NCBI GenBank assembly: GCA_017962845.1
Contig: JAGCUN010000026.1
Location: 17,056 to 81,055, forward strand
Source of the DNA: Bacteroidales bacterium
GTDB taxonomy: Bacteria > Bacteroidota > Bacteroidia > Bacteroidales > WCHB1-69
DNA: 64,000 nucleotides
Direction: 5' to 3'
The position numbers and the translations under genes were made by a program. The notes beneath the pieces are model-generated. The model saw only the letters and a list, made by a program, of their open reading frames with translations. It was not told the DNA's origin and did not search any database. Positions 34,117 through 43,037 of the stretch are shown here, one piece after another; position 1 is the first letter of the stretch, and each line of letters starts with the position of its first letter.

Positions 34117-36600
34117 TCATCGTATCACTGTCAGGGTGCTGTGATACTCCAATGCCCGCACAAAGCCAATATAATGGAAGGTGTAGTAATATACTCCATC
34201 GGAATTGTGTGCGGCCGTAAAGCCTGTCTCGGCATTGTAAAGCACCCCGTCTTTGATGTAGGTGCGGTAGTTCTCCATCTCAAACACCTTCTGCCCCCAA
34301 CGGTCGTAGATGGTCAGCACATTATCCAGTTCAGGGTTCAGGTTTACGATGGCGAACACATCGTTCACTCCATCACCATTAGGGGTGATGACGTTAGGGA
34401 ATTCCAAATCGGCATCCACATACACATTGTGCGAAACCGCGCTCTCACATCCATACAATCCTGTAACAGTGAGCGTTACCGGAAAATCACCCCAATTACC
34501 ATACGTATGCGAAGCTCCATCCACATCACTATCGGCCTCCTCTCCGTCACCAAACTCCCAATGCCAAGTAAAAGTCTCCCCAGGGTAAATGTCCGACAAA
34601 TCGGTCAGGTTAATAAACTGTACGGGATTCCCATCCGACAGCATAATGCGCTCTGGATTTGACACAAAATCGACTTGCGGTTTGCTATAGATGACAACAT
34701 GAAGCGTCACCGTGCTGTCGCAGCCATATACGTTCTGCAAATTCTGCACGAAATCAACGTCACCAGCGTGAGCCACATCTTCATCGCTCAATGAAAAATT
34801 ATGTTGCTGATAGGTCTCGTATTGACAGATGGTATCGTGAAAAACGGTTTCACTTGTTGGTAAAATATTGGCGATCAACGTAAATACACTGTCACAACCG
34901 CTACTACTTGCGCCTTCATAAATGAAAGTATGCTCGCCCAATTCCATCGTGTCGGCGGAGAAAAGAAAATTGTACTGCGCAAAGTAGTCGTTTTTGCACA
35001 CATCCTCTGTGACATGGAGGTCATAAACGGGGTTGACGATAAGGTTGAGATTTTCGGTACTGTCGCAGCCGTACTGGTTGGTGAAGACCTGCTGGGCCTG
35101 GTTCATCCCTATAGTCAGCTCGTTAGCGGCCAACTGGAAGTTGAAGCCGTCAAAATCTTCTCCCTCGCAGATGGCTGTGTCGTGGGTAAAGATCTCGCTA
35201 GGAAGTATGGTGAGGTAAAGCGTCACAGCACTATCGCATTGGTTGATAGAAGGATACGAATCGTGAAGGGTCTGTGTGCCGATAGTGGAAGTCTGTGCGG
35301 AGGTGGCTGTAAAGCCGTAGCCCGAGTATGGTTCCCGTTGGCAGATGGTGTCATAGAAGTAGTGGTCGTAATTGGGGTTGACGGTGATGGTAAAATGGGC
35401 TGTGGCAGAGCAGCCGTTGGTATCGGTGAAGGTGTAGTCCATCGGATACACGGCAGAAGAATCGTGGAAGAAGAAAGTGTGGTTGGCATCCACCCAGCCA
35501 CCCTCATACACACCGCCGGCAGGAACTCCTGACAGAACGATGGAGGAGTCATTCAGACACTCTATATAGTCAGGGTGAGAAACTGACGGCTCATAGTCCA
35601 CGATGGTGACCTCCCCCACGGCGGTAAGGTTGTCGGCATCGGTAACGGTCACATAGTAGGTGCCGGCACAGAGGCCGAAAGCGGTGTCGGTAATCTGCTG
35701 GGAGTCATCGCTCCAGAGATAGGTGTAGGGCGGTGTGCCACCACTTGGGGTAGCCACAGCGATGGCGGCGCAAAAGATAACTGGGGGGTCGATGCAGACA
35801 TCATTGCAAGTGGCGTAAGTGGGCGTGCTGCTCGTACTCTGCCAGTTGCCTCCATCGGGGATGCGGCGGAACGAATTGCCCAAATAGCTCTGCGGGTTCA
35901 GCGACGTGATGTATGTTTTACGGCTGGCCGGAATCTGGTCATAAGAAGGGAGGGTGCCCGAAAAACCGCAGTCGTTGGTGACGGGCGTGCAGGGGTAGCA
36001 CGACATGCAGCTGTTGGTCTGACTGCACCAGCTAATGGCATCCTGCGGCACGCCATTAGCGTCGTAGAAGGCGAACCACCCACCGGCGTTAGGAAACCAC
36101 AGACGGCCGCCGCCGGCATCAAGGCAGTAGCGGTCATCAATCACCACCTCCACCACATTGCCACCATTCTGTACCAGGAGGCTGTCGGGCACGGCGGCGG
36201 CACGACTGCCACGCACCATACAGAACCCTTGTGGCGGCACCACCGTTCCAGCCGGCAAAGCGAATCCACCACCCCAGTTGCCAGACTGGTTGGTGTTGTC
36301 ATAAGCATTGTTCCCCAAAAAATAGCACGAAATATCCACAGAATCACACTTATGAGGGTTGTAGAGTTCTATCCACTCGCCTTCGCCACTGGTATGGTAC
36401 TGACTCCCCACCATCGAACCATCATACGATGATGGCGACAGCATCACCTCGTTGATGAGGATGGTAGGGCCATTGTAGTAGCACCCCTGCCCGATACAGT
36501 CAGTGTTGATGGTACCCGTAACATTGACAGTAAGAGGTGACTGGGCTTGTGCCATCGCACCAACCAACAAAACAAGTATGAAAGGAAGCAGTTTTTTCAT
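34117..36600 (-). CDS. T9SS cargo protein with lamin-tail, PKD and type B sorting domains
   Basis: 827 residues. Signal peptide (MKKLLPFILVLLVGAMAQAQ), a lamin-tail-like domain (about 45-200; INEVMLSPSSYDG, GEWIELYNP), an SprB-like repeat (GTPPYTYLWSDDS), several repeats with CDSTVTL/CDSAVTL and a PKD domain (WHWEFGDGEE near 685). The C terminus is the type B T9SS sorting domain (EFPNVITPNGDGVNDVF, TIYDRWGQKVF). The repeated Q/C-E-x-Y...CDS units resemble those of large Bacteroidetes adhesins. A surface binding role is likely; no enzyme motif is seen. Its PKD-CTD end is close to that of the gene at 1-1860. Confidence 0.87.
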   Translation of the reverse strand: MKKLLPFILVLLVGAMAQAQSPLTVNVTGTINTDCIGQGCYYNGPTILINEVMLSPSSYDGSMVGSQYHTSGEGEWIELYNPHKCDSVDISCYFLGNNAYDNTNQSGNWGGGFALPAGTVVPPQGFCMVRGSRAAAVPDSLLVQNGGNVVEVVIDDRYCLDAGGGRLWFPNAGGWFAFYDANGVPQDAISWCSQTNSCMSCYPCTPVTNDCGFSGTLPSYDQIPASRKTYITSLNPQSYLGNSFRRIPDGGNWQSTSSTPTYATCNDVCIDPPVIFCAAIAVATPSGGTPPYTYLWSDDSQQITDTAFGLCAGTYYVTVTDADNLTAVGEVTIVDYEPSVSHPDYIECLNDSSIVLSGVPAGGVYEGGWVDANHTFFFHDSSAVYPMDYTFTDTNGCSATAHFTITVNPNYDHYFYDTICQREPYSGYGFTATSAQTSTIGTQTLHDSYPSINQCDSAVTLYLTILPSEIFTHDTAICEGEDFDGFNFQLAANELTIGMNQAQQVFTNQYGCDSTENLNLIVNPVYDLHVTEDVCKNDYFAQYNFLFSADTMELGEHTFIYEGASSSGCDSVFTLIANILPTSETVFHDTICQYETYQQHNFSLSDEDVAHAGDVDFVQNLQNVYGCDSTVTLHVVIYSKPQVDFVSNPERIMLSDGNPVQFINLTDLSDIYPGETFTWHWEFGDGEEADSDVDGASHTYGNWGDFPVTLTVTGLYGCESAVSHNVYVDADLEFPNVITPNGDGVNDVFAIVNLNPELDNVLTIYDRWGQKVFEMENYRTYIKDGVLYNAETGFTAAHNSDGVYYYTFHYIGFVRALEYHSTLTVIR

Positions 36601-36628
36601 AGGAATTCCTTTCGGGATTTTTCATCCT

Positions 36629-36637
36629 GCAAAACTA
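36629..36637 (-). promoter_or_regulatory. -7 promoter element for the T9SS cargo gene at 34117
   Basis: TAGTTTTGC on the minus strand, 29 bp before the start codon. Confidence 0.6.
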
Positions 36638-36684
36638 CTGAAAAATATCAATATTTCGCAAAAAAATCTCAAAAAAAATTCCCT

Positions 36685-37995
36685 TTACATCTTCATCCAC
36701 CGAATCAGCTCTCTCCAGGTGACTTTCTTACCATAAAGAAGCAGTCCTACCCTATAGATTTTAGCGGCAAATTTAACACAGAGCAGGAAGGTCAGCAGCA
36801 AGATTCCGCCAGACAACAACAGCTCCCAGAGGGGGACACCCGATGGGATGCGGTACAGCATCGCGATGGGGGAGGTAAACGGGATGAATGACAGCCAACG
36901 TATGAGTTCGTGTTGCGGCGATATGCCACTGGCAATAACAATCAGCGAAGCAATAAGTGGGATGCTGATAGGCAGCACCAGCTGCTGCGAATCGGTCTCG
37001 TTGTCGGTGGCCGAACCGACCCCCGCAAAAAGGGATGCGTACATCAGATAGCCGATGATGAAGTAAAAAAGAAAGCAGAAAATGAGTGTGCTGAAGGGGA
37101 AGGAATAGAAAGTTGAGATATTGGTGAAGACATCACTGTTGGTGGCCACAGTGGCCCCTGCGAAACCACCCCCGTTTTGCGAAAGCAGCTCTGCAGTGGA
37201 ATTGTCGGAGAACACCTGCGGAGCCACACTGCCCACCACAAAAATCATAAGGACAATGAGGGTAATCTGAGCCACAAACTGGGTGAGTCCGGTAAGTGCC
37301 ACTCCCACAATCTTGCCCATCATGAACTGGAAAGGCTTTACCGAGGAGACTATCACCTCGATGATGCGGTTGGACTTTTCCTCAATGACGCTACGCATCA
37401 CTTGATTGGCATAGGTGAAAACGAAGAAGTAGATGAGCACTCCACAGATAATGCCCACAAAGCGGTTCATCTCCACCATCTTCTCCTGAGCCCGCCCATC
37501 TCTGTCAATCTGCAGGGTCTGAATATCACTATGAGCATTCTCCTTGATGACCTTATAGCGTTGCACATCCACGTTGAACTCCTGCTGAAGGGCACGGTCG
37601 AACATCACCTCATCCATCTGCTCTGAAATCCCATTCTTCAGGCTCAACGGAGGGTCCTTATAAAAGAAGAGGTTGGCACGATTCGACTGCGAGCCACTAA
37701 GGATGTGCAGCACCGCATCGCACTCTCCATTCACACATCGCTGCTTCAACCCCTCCAGCTCTCCGCTCGGATATTCAAACTTTATCTTAGAAGTATTGTG
37801 AAATTTATGGATAAAATAACTATTGTCATCCAACACATATATCGTGCAGCTCTTGTCGGTGTGATTGCTCAAATATACGGGGAGCAGGATCAGCACAACC
37901 ATGATAACAGGCATGAGCAGCGTAGTGATGATGAACGATTTCTTCCTGATTCGCGTAAGGAATTCGCGTGAGATGATGACCAGTATCTTGTTCAT
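36685..37995 (-). CDS. ABC-2 type transporter permease (NatB-like)
   Basis: 436 residues. One N-terminal membrane helix, a periplasmic domain of about 150 residues, then five more helices (from about 175), the ABC2_membrane_3 layout of NatB. MNKILVIISREFLTRIRKKSFIITTLLMP is the usual start. Together with the ATPase encoded 6 bp upstream it forms an exporter; sodium or a peptide/drug could be the substrate. Confidence 0.88.
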   Translation of the reverse strand: MNKILVIISREFLTRIRKKSFIITTLLMPVIMVVLILLPVYLSNHTDKSCTIYVLDDNSYFIHKFHNTSKIKFEYPSGELEGLKQRCVNGECDAVLHILSGSQSNRANLFFYKDPPLSLKNGISEQMDEVMFDRALQQEFNVDVQRYKVIKENAHSDIQTLQIDRDGRAQEKMVEMNRFVGIICGVLIYFFVFTYANQVMRSVIEEKSNRIIEVIVSSVKPFQFMMGKIVGVALTGLTQFVAQITLIVLMIFVVGSVAPQVFSDNSTAELLSQNGGGFAGATVATNSDVFTNISTFYSFPFSTLIFCFLFYFIIGYLMYASLFAGVGSATDNETDSQQLVLPISIPLIASLIVIASGISPQHELIRWLSFIPFTSPIAMLYRIPSGVPLWELLLSGGILLLTFLLCVKFAAKIYRVGLLLYGKKVTWRELIRWMKM

Positions 37996-38001
37996 GTCCG
38001 A

Positions 38002-38922
38002 CTAATGGTTTTCGTTTTGTGCTTGAATGGTACGGATGAAAATGTCATTCATGGAGGGCAACATTTCGCCGAAGCTGAGGATAGGATAGCGTGCGATGAA
38101 GTATTGCAGGAGGTCGTTCGCCTTATGCATGTCTGTAACCTGAAGCTGCACAGTGGTGGTTTGTTCATCGTTGTTGCAGGAGAGAATCTGCATCCACTCC
38201 GGCAGGTCGCTGATGTCGGCCTGGCCGTCGAAAGTGATATGGAATCGGTTCTGCCGGAAGGTGCGCCTCACCTCGTTCACCGCTCCATTGATGATGACTT
38301 TCCCCTTGTTGACGAGGGCAATATCATCACAAATCTCCTCCACGGACGCCATGTTGTGGGTGGAGAGGATGATGGTGGCCCCATGCTCTTTCAGCTCCAT
38401 AATCTCAGATTTCAGCTGCTCCGCATTGATGGGGTCAAAGCCAGAGAAAGGCTCGTCAAAGATAAGAAAATCAGGGTGGTGAGCCACCGTCACGATAAAC
38501 TGAACCTTCTGCTGCATACCTTTTGACAGGTCTTCCACGCGCCGGTTCCACCATGACTCGATACCGAGCTTATGGAACCAATGCTGGAGCGAATCGATGG
38601 CATCGCGCCGCGACATGCCGCGAAGACGGGCCATATAGATAGCTTGCTCCGACACTTTCATTTTCTTGTAAAGCCCTCTCTCTTCTGGCAGATAGCCGAT
38701 ATTGGACACATCGGCAGCAGTGAGCGGGTGGCCGCAAAAACGGACACTTCCGCTGTCAGGAGTGTTGATACAAGTGAGCAGCCGTATCAAGGTAGTCTTC
38801 CCTGCCCCATTGGGACCGAGCAGCCCGAAGATACGCCCTTGGGCGATGGAGAGCGACAGGTCATCTAATGCCTTGTAACGCCCGAACCTTTTAGTGACGT
38901 TTTCTACTTCAATGATATTCAT
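38002..38922 (-). CDS. ABC transporter ATP-binding protein (NatA-like)
   Basis: 306 residues. Walker A GPNGAGKTT (near 36), signature LSKGMQQKV, Walker B FLIFDEPFSG, switch His in STHNM. The C-terminal 70 residues are the accessory domain of NatA-type subunits. It overlaps the upstream DUF4290 gene by 4 bp and precedes the permease by 6 bp; the three are one operon. Confidence 0.92.
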   Translation of the reverse strand: MNIIEVENVTKRFGRYKALDDLSLSIAQGRIFGLLGPNGAGKTTLIRLLTCINTPDSGSVRFCGHPLTAADVSNIGYLPEERGLYKKMKVSEQAIYMARLRGMSRRDAIDSLQHWFHKLGIESWWNRRVEDLSKGMQQKVQFIVTVAHHPDFLIFDEPFSGFDPINAEQLKSEIMELKEHGATIILSTHNMASVEEICDDIALVNKGKVIINGAVNEVRRTFRQNRFHITFDGQADISDLPEWMQILSCNNDEQTTTVQLQVTDMHKANDLLQYFIARYPILSFGEMLPSMNDIFIRTIQAQNENH

Positions 38923-39623
38923 ACGCTCTCTGTGACCGTGCTTTTGCGTTTTTTCTTACGTTTCTTTTTCTTTTTCGCGGGTAGAGTGGTGTTAGTAGCC
39001 GGAAGATCTGTGATAGCGTTAAAGACAAAGCCTTCCGGAAGGGTCAGCTTTCCACCCGACAACTCGTAGAGTTGGCTGATGATGACAGAGTCTTCCACCG
39101 TGTCGCGATTCCAGGTCAGATAAAGCTTTTTCATCTGGTTGGCGATATCTTTCGTGAGTTGCACCTTTTCGGGCCCCTCAGGGTATTGCGACACTTTCTG
39201 AATCATTTCATCCAAATACCGGCCGTAGGAGCGCACTCGAATGCCTGTCTTCTTATACTCGCTTTTCGGTACGACATGCACGGTCTCCTTTTCTTTTTCA
39301 GGCTTCTCAAAGGGGGAGTCTATATCGAGCTGGTAGTTGGAAATGATAATCAGATGATCCCACAGCTTCTGCCAATAGTCCAACGACTCCTTCAGTTTTT
39401 GCAGCTGCGGGTCAGGCTGGGCATTGTTGTTAGTGGGCGGATTGGTCATTGCGCCAGAAGCCAGCGATGGAGAAGTCATTGACATGGCCTTGATGATGGC
39501 CTTAGCCGCCTCGTTGCGCTTTTGCCGATCCTCGATGGTGACGGCCTGTTCTATCATTTTTTGAATATTTCGACCGTATTCCCTGATTTCCAATTTGTTA
39601 CGAGCAGTATTATATTCTAGCAT
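38919..39623 (-). CDS. DUF4290 protein
   Basis: 234 residues from ATG 39623, chosen because MLEYNTARNKLEIREYGRNI is the conserved beginning of DUF4290 and the promoter (39643-39651) lies just upstream. The protein is mostly helical, has a Pro/Asn/Gln linker near 75-85 and ends in a Lys-rich tail (KKKKKRKKKRK). The function is unknown; the family is almost confined to Bacteroidota. It heads the ABC transporter operon. Confidence 0.85.
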   Translation of the reverse strand: MLEYNTARNKLEIREYGRNIQKMIEQAVTIEDRQKRNEAAKAIIKAMSMTSPSLASGAMTNPPTNNNAQPDPQLQKLKESLDYWQKLWDHLIIISNYQLDIDSPFEKPEKEKETVHVVPKSEYKKTGIRVRSYGRYLDEMIQKVSQYPEGPEKVQLTKDIANQMKKLYLTWNRDTVEDSVIISQLYELSGGKLTLPEGFVFNAITDLPATNTTLPAKKKKKRKKKRKSTVTESV

Positions 39624-39642
39624 GTGAGAAAAACATTTGTTT

Positions 39643-39651
39643 GCAAAGATA
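39643..39651 (-). promoter_or_regulatory. -7 promoter element for the DUF4290-ABC operon
   Basis: TATCTTTGC on the minus strand, 20 bp before ATG 39623. It lies just outside the 3' end of the KamB-like gene. Confidence 0.75.
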
Positions 39652-39681
39652 CTATTTAATTTGAAAATGGCACGACACAAA

Positions 39682-40704
39682 TTATTCCGTTTTGGCGGCC
39701 TGCTGGCGCACATCCACCACAGGCACATTCACCACTTCGGTGAGTGCCTCACGAAGCTTGTCGCTATGGAGCGTATAACCGCTGGGAGACCATGGATTAA
39801 TACTGATAGCCAACAATTTGGGCTGGCGCAACACAGTCATCCTGCCTCCTTTTTGCAAATAGGCACGCACCGCCTGCGGGGTAGCGAAAACGCGGGTGAA
39901 ATCTTTGATAATCAGCTCGGTATGAAAAATCTCCGGTTGCATACGCAACGTATCAAGAAGCTTGTCGCTCACTGCGCCACTCACGAAAAGTCGACCTCCA
40001 TACTGGTAAAGTCTCTCTTTCTGCTGTTGTAGCAAAAGCGCAGAGGGAATTTCCAAATCTACGGGAGTGTCATCCTCAGAAATGGCCCATATCCCCTGCT
40101 CAATGGAGGCAAGCTGCGCGGCGCATGACAAATCAGCAACGGGCAGATGCAACAAATCATAAACAAAGCGGGTCTGCCTCACCAATTCCTGTAAGTTGGT
40201 GGACAAGGCGGCGCCCGTAGCCAGAATCATAGCGTCGGTGATGGCAGGTGAGGCAAGACTTTTACGCGAAAGAGCCCCGTCCACCAGCACGGTATGAGCC
40301 CCCAGCCGTTGCATCTCGCTAATGGTCGCACGCAACAGTCCCGTGGTCACCGGACCGGAGAGAATAACCTTACCAGTGGTGATCGCACGAGCGGTCACCA
40401 AACGTCCAAGAGCAGTCTGCCACTCTGTAAGACCTTGTATATCAGAAATAAGACGACGAGCATGGTAAAATTTCTCCGAAGTAGAAAAAAAAGTTCCAGC
40501 AGCCAGGGTAATCTCTGGCTTAGCCGTACGTGTCACCTGATCACAACTCTCGCCGTCAATGCCGATGGAGGTCACTCCCACAGGATGCCCGATACGGCTG
40601 CAACCACGCAGCACGTAGTTCATGCACTCCGTCTTACCCGTATTCTTCTCCATCCCAACAACAGCAACGGATTTATAACTACTAACTTCTTCTATCAGAG
40701 ACAT
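39682..40704 (-). CDS. kamB: KamB-like P-loop protein (lysine 5,6-aminomutase reactivase subunit?)
   Basis: 340 residues. P-loop GMEKNTGKT (17-25), then ITSIGIDGESCD-like text (VTSIGIDGESCD), VLVDGALSRKSLASP and ATGAALS. From memory this pattern matches KamB and the related proteins in lysine and ornithine fermentation clusters, thought to reactivate the B12-dependent aminomutase with KamC. The aminomutase genes (kamDE) and kamC are not in the window, so the context does not confirm it. The presence of kamA at 11793 is consistent. It could be another P-loop protein of the same superfamily. Confidence 0.55.
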   Translation of the reverse strand: MSLIEEVSSYKSVAVVGMEKNTGKTECMNYVLRGCSRIGHPVGVTSIGIDGESCDQVTRTAKPEITLAAGTFFSTSEKFYHARRLISDIQGLTEWQTALGRLVTARAITTGKVILSGPVTTGLLRATISEMQRLGAHTVLVDGALSRKSLASPAITDAMILATGAALSTNLQELVRQTRFVYDLLHLPVADLSCAAQLASIEQGIWAISEDDTPVDLEIPSALLLQQQKERLYQYGGRLFVSGAVSDKLLDTLRMQPEIFHTELIIKDFTRVFATPQAVRAYLQKGGRMTVLRQPKLLAISINPWSPSGYTLHSDKLREALTEVVNVPVVDVRQQAAKTE

Positions 40705-40726
40705 CTAACTACTTTTATTTTCAACT

Positions 40727-40735
40727 GCAAAAATA
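40727..40735 (-). promoter_or_regulatory. -7 promoter element for the KamB-like gene
   Basis: TATTTTTGC on the minus strand, 23 bp before the start codon. Confidence 0.7.
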
Positions 40736-40775
40736 GAAAATTTTGGGGATTTTTAGCACCCTATTATTATTGATA

Positions 40776-40803
40776 TAAAAAAAGGCCGCTGTTAGGCGGC
40801 CTT
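40776..40803 (-). terminator. Terminator of mreB
   Basis: Stem AAGGCCGC / GCGGCCTT with a short loop; on the minus strand a run of seven T follows. Confidence 0.85.
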
Positions 40804-40821
40804 ATCCTATCTTTTGAATCC

Positions 40822-41850
40822 CTATTTCATCAGGAATGGGAATTTGTCGATGTTCTTGAGGGCGATGCCTGTACCTCTTGCCACGGCCATCAGCGGGTTG
40901 TCAGCGATATGGACAGGCAGATGGGTCATCTGTGATATGCGCTTGTCAAGACCGCGCAGCAGTGCACCACCACCTGCAATGTAGATACCGTTCTTATAAA
41001 TATCCACACACATTTCCGGAGGCGTACTCTCCAACGTGCTCTTGATGGCACTTTCAATTTCAGAAATGGAATGATCCAAGGCCTGGGCGATCTCCCGATA
41101 GTTGACCTTCACAGACACGGGAAGCCCCTGCACAAGGTCACGTCCCTGCACCTCATAGTCTTCTGGCGGATCTTCCAGATCCTCAATGGCTGAACCGACT
41201 TTAATCTTGATACGTTCGGCCGTGGGTTCTCCGATAGAGAGGTTGTGCTTGCGGCGCATATAGTCGATGATATTGTCGTTGAACTCGTCACCAGCAGTTT
41301 TACTGGAACGGCAGGTCACAATACCACCCAGTGCGATGACAGCCACCTCGCTGGTACCACCACCGATGTCAACAATCATATTACCGTCTTCGCTCAACAC
41401 ATCTCGACCTATACCGATAGCGGCAGCCATCGGCTCATGGATCAAACGCACCTCCTTGGCTCCAGCTTGCTCAGCCGAGTCGCGTACAGCACGTTTCTCC
41501 ACCTCTGTGATACCAGAGGGGATGCAGATCACCATTTTCAGAGCGGGCGGGAACAAATGTCCCTTAAGTCCTGGCATAGCCTTGATGAACTCTTTGAGCA
41601 TCAACTCGGTAGCCTGGAAGTTGGCAATCACACCGTCCTTCAGCGGACGGATAGTTTGAATCTCTTCATGGGTCTTGCCATGCATCATCTGGGCCTTTTT
41701 GCCTACCGCCTTCACCTGCTTGGTGTTTTTATCAAGCGCGATAATAGACGGTTCATCAACTACCAGCTGGTCGTTGAGCAGAATAATGGTGTTGGCAGTC
41801 CCTAAATCAATTGCGATTTCTTTTGTAAATAAAGAAGATAAACGGCGCAT
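40822..41850 (-). CDS. mreB: Rod shape-determining protein MreB
   Basis: Actin-like protein that forms filaments under the inner membrane and guides side-wall peptidoglycan synthesis. 342 residues. Phosphate-1 motif IDLGTANT (14-21), phosphate-2 DIGGGTSEVAV (near 165) and the adenosine motif AGGGALLRGLD. The usual downstream genes mreC, mreD, pbp2 and rodA are missing: the gene ends in a strong terminator. It may be the only MreB with mreCD elsewhere, or a second copy. Confidence 0.95.
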   Translation of the reverse strand: MRRLSSLFTKEIAIDLGTANTIILLNDQLVVDEPSIIALDKNTKQVKAVGKKAQMMHGKTHEEIQTIRPLKDGVIANFQATELMLKEFIKAMPGLKGHLFPPALKMVICIPSGITEVEKRAVRDSAEQAGAKEVRLIHEPMAAAIGIGRDVLSEDGNMIVDIGGGTSEVAVIALGGIVTCRSSKTAGDEFNDNIIDYMRRKHNLSIGEPTAERIKIKVGSAIEDLEDPPEDYEVQGRDLVQGLPVSVKVNYREIAQALDHSISEIESAIKSTLESTPPEMCVDIYKNGIYIAGGGALLRGLDKRISQMTHLPVHIADNPLMAVARGTGIALKNIDKFPFLMK

Positions 41851-41951
41851 TGTGTTTTTAGATTTGAGATTGCAAAGGTTATATTTTTATTTCGATTTTT
41901 TACGACCGTTTTCTGCTTTTGTTTCAATTTTTTGAAAAAAAATTCATGAAA

Positions 41952-43013
41952 CTACTCAGCGACGGGTATCTCCACCTGTTCTGAAAGCACTTCCGGGTTC
42001 TTTACCTTGACAGACATGCCGTTGTTCAGCTTGGTCTGGCCGGTGATCACCACGAAGGAACCGCTCTCCACACCAGAGATAAGCTCGTACCGATCGCCCA
42101 TTCGCCGTCCGAGGGCAACCTTTTGATAGGAAACTTTACCATTCTGATACACATATACATAACGGTCACCAGAGCCCTGCTGTTTGATGATGCACTGGTC
42201 GGGAATAACCACATGCTGGGCCGTGCCATAGTTCATGGTGACATGGGCATACATGCCGGGACGGATTTTGGCATTGGCATTCGCCAAGGTGATTTCCACA
42301 GGGAAGGTGTGGGTGCGAGTGTCGATAGTAGGATAAAGGAGCGTCACTTTGCCAGTAAACTCTTCATCCTCAAAAACCTCAATCTTGACTTTTGCGGTCA
42401 TGCCAAGCTTCACCTGCTTGTACTGGCTCTCCGACACGTTAATAAGGATTTTCACAGGGGAGATCTGCTGCACCTGCAGGATGGGATTGCCTGCGTAGAT
42501 GTCGCCGCTATCATAATTTCGCAGCGTCACTACACCATTCAAAGGACTGGTCAGGGTGGTGTTGACGATGGTATTCTGATAGTTGCTGCGGAGCACATCC
42601 AGCTGGGCCTTCTGCGCATCCCAGTCCGACTTGGAAATACCACCCGCCTTGTACAGCTCGTCAATACGCTTGAAGGAGGTCTCCATATTGTCAAGCTGCG
42701 TCTTCAGGTTGGCTTCGTTGGTGGCATCCATCGACACCAACTTCTGACCTTTCTTCACCATATCACCGACCTCCACATAGATGGCATCAATTCTGCCAGC
42801 GATGGTGGGAGCGATGTTGTTGGTGGCTTCAGCTTGTACCACAGCAGTGTATTCGTACAACTGGTCCACATCTTCGGTGGTAACCTGCGCCAGCGTCACC
42901 TGCTGCACCTTCTTTTCAGCATTCTGGGTAGTGTTTTCATCTTTCTTGTTGCATCCGGTTGCAACAACAGCAACGGTTGCCAACAACATGAGAATTTTTG
43001 CGATGTTTTTCAT
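41952..43013 (-). CDS. Efflux RND transporter periplasmic adaptor (MFP/HlyD family)
   Basis: 353-residue lipoprotein (lipobox VATGC near residue 21). The layout is that of AcrA: barrel-sandwich half (APTIAGRIDAIYVEVGDMVKKG), a helical hairpin (about 100-145), the second half (TLTSPLNGVVTLRNYDSGD), then beta-barrel and membrane-proximal domains. It bridges an inner-membrane pump and a TolC-like channel. It starts 24 bp after the TolC-like gene. No pump gene follows within the window; mreB is next. Confidence 0.9.
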   Translation of the reverse strand: MKNIAKILMLLATVAVVATGCNKKDENTTQNAEKKVQQVTLAQVTTEDVDQLYEYTAVVQAEATNNIAPTIAGRIDAIYVEVGDMVKKGQKLVSMDATNEANLKTQLDNMETSFKRIDELYKAGGISKSDWDAQKAQLDVLRSNYQNTIVNTTLTSPLNGVVTLRNYDSGDIYAGNPILQVQQISPVKILINVSESQYKQVKLGMTAKVKIEVFEDEEFTGKVTLLYPTIDTRTHTFPVEITLANANAKIRPGMYAHVTMNYGTAQHVVIPDQCIIKQQGSGDRYVYVYQNGKVSYQKVALGRRMGDRYELISGVESGSFVVITGQTKLNNGMSVKVKNPEVLSEQVEIPVAE

Positions 43014-43037
43014 ATTTAAATAATGTCTTGTTTTTCA

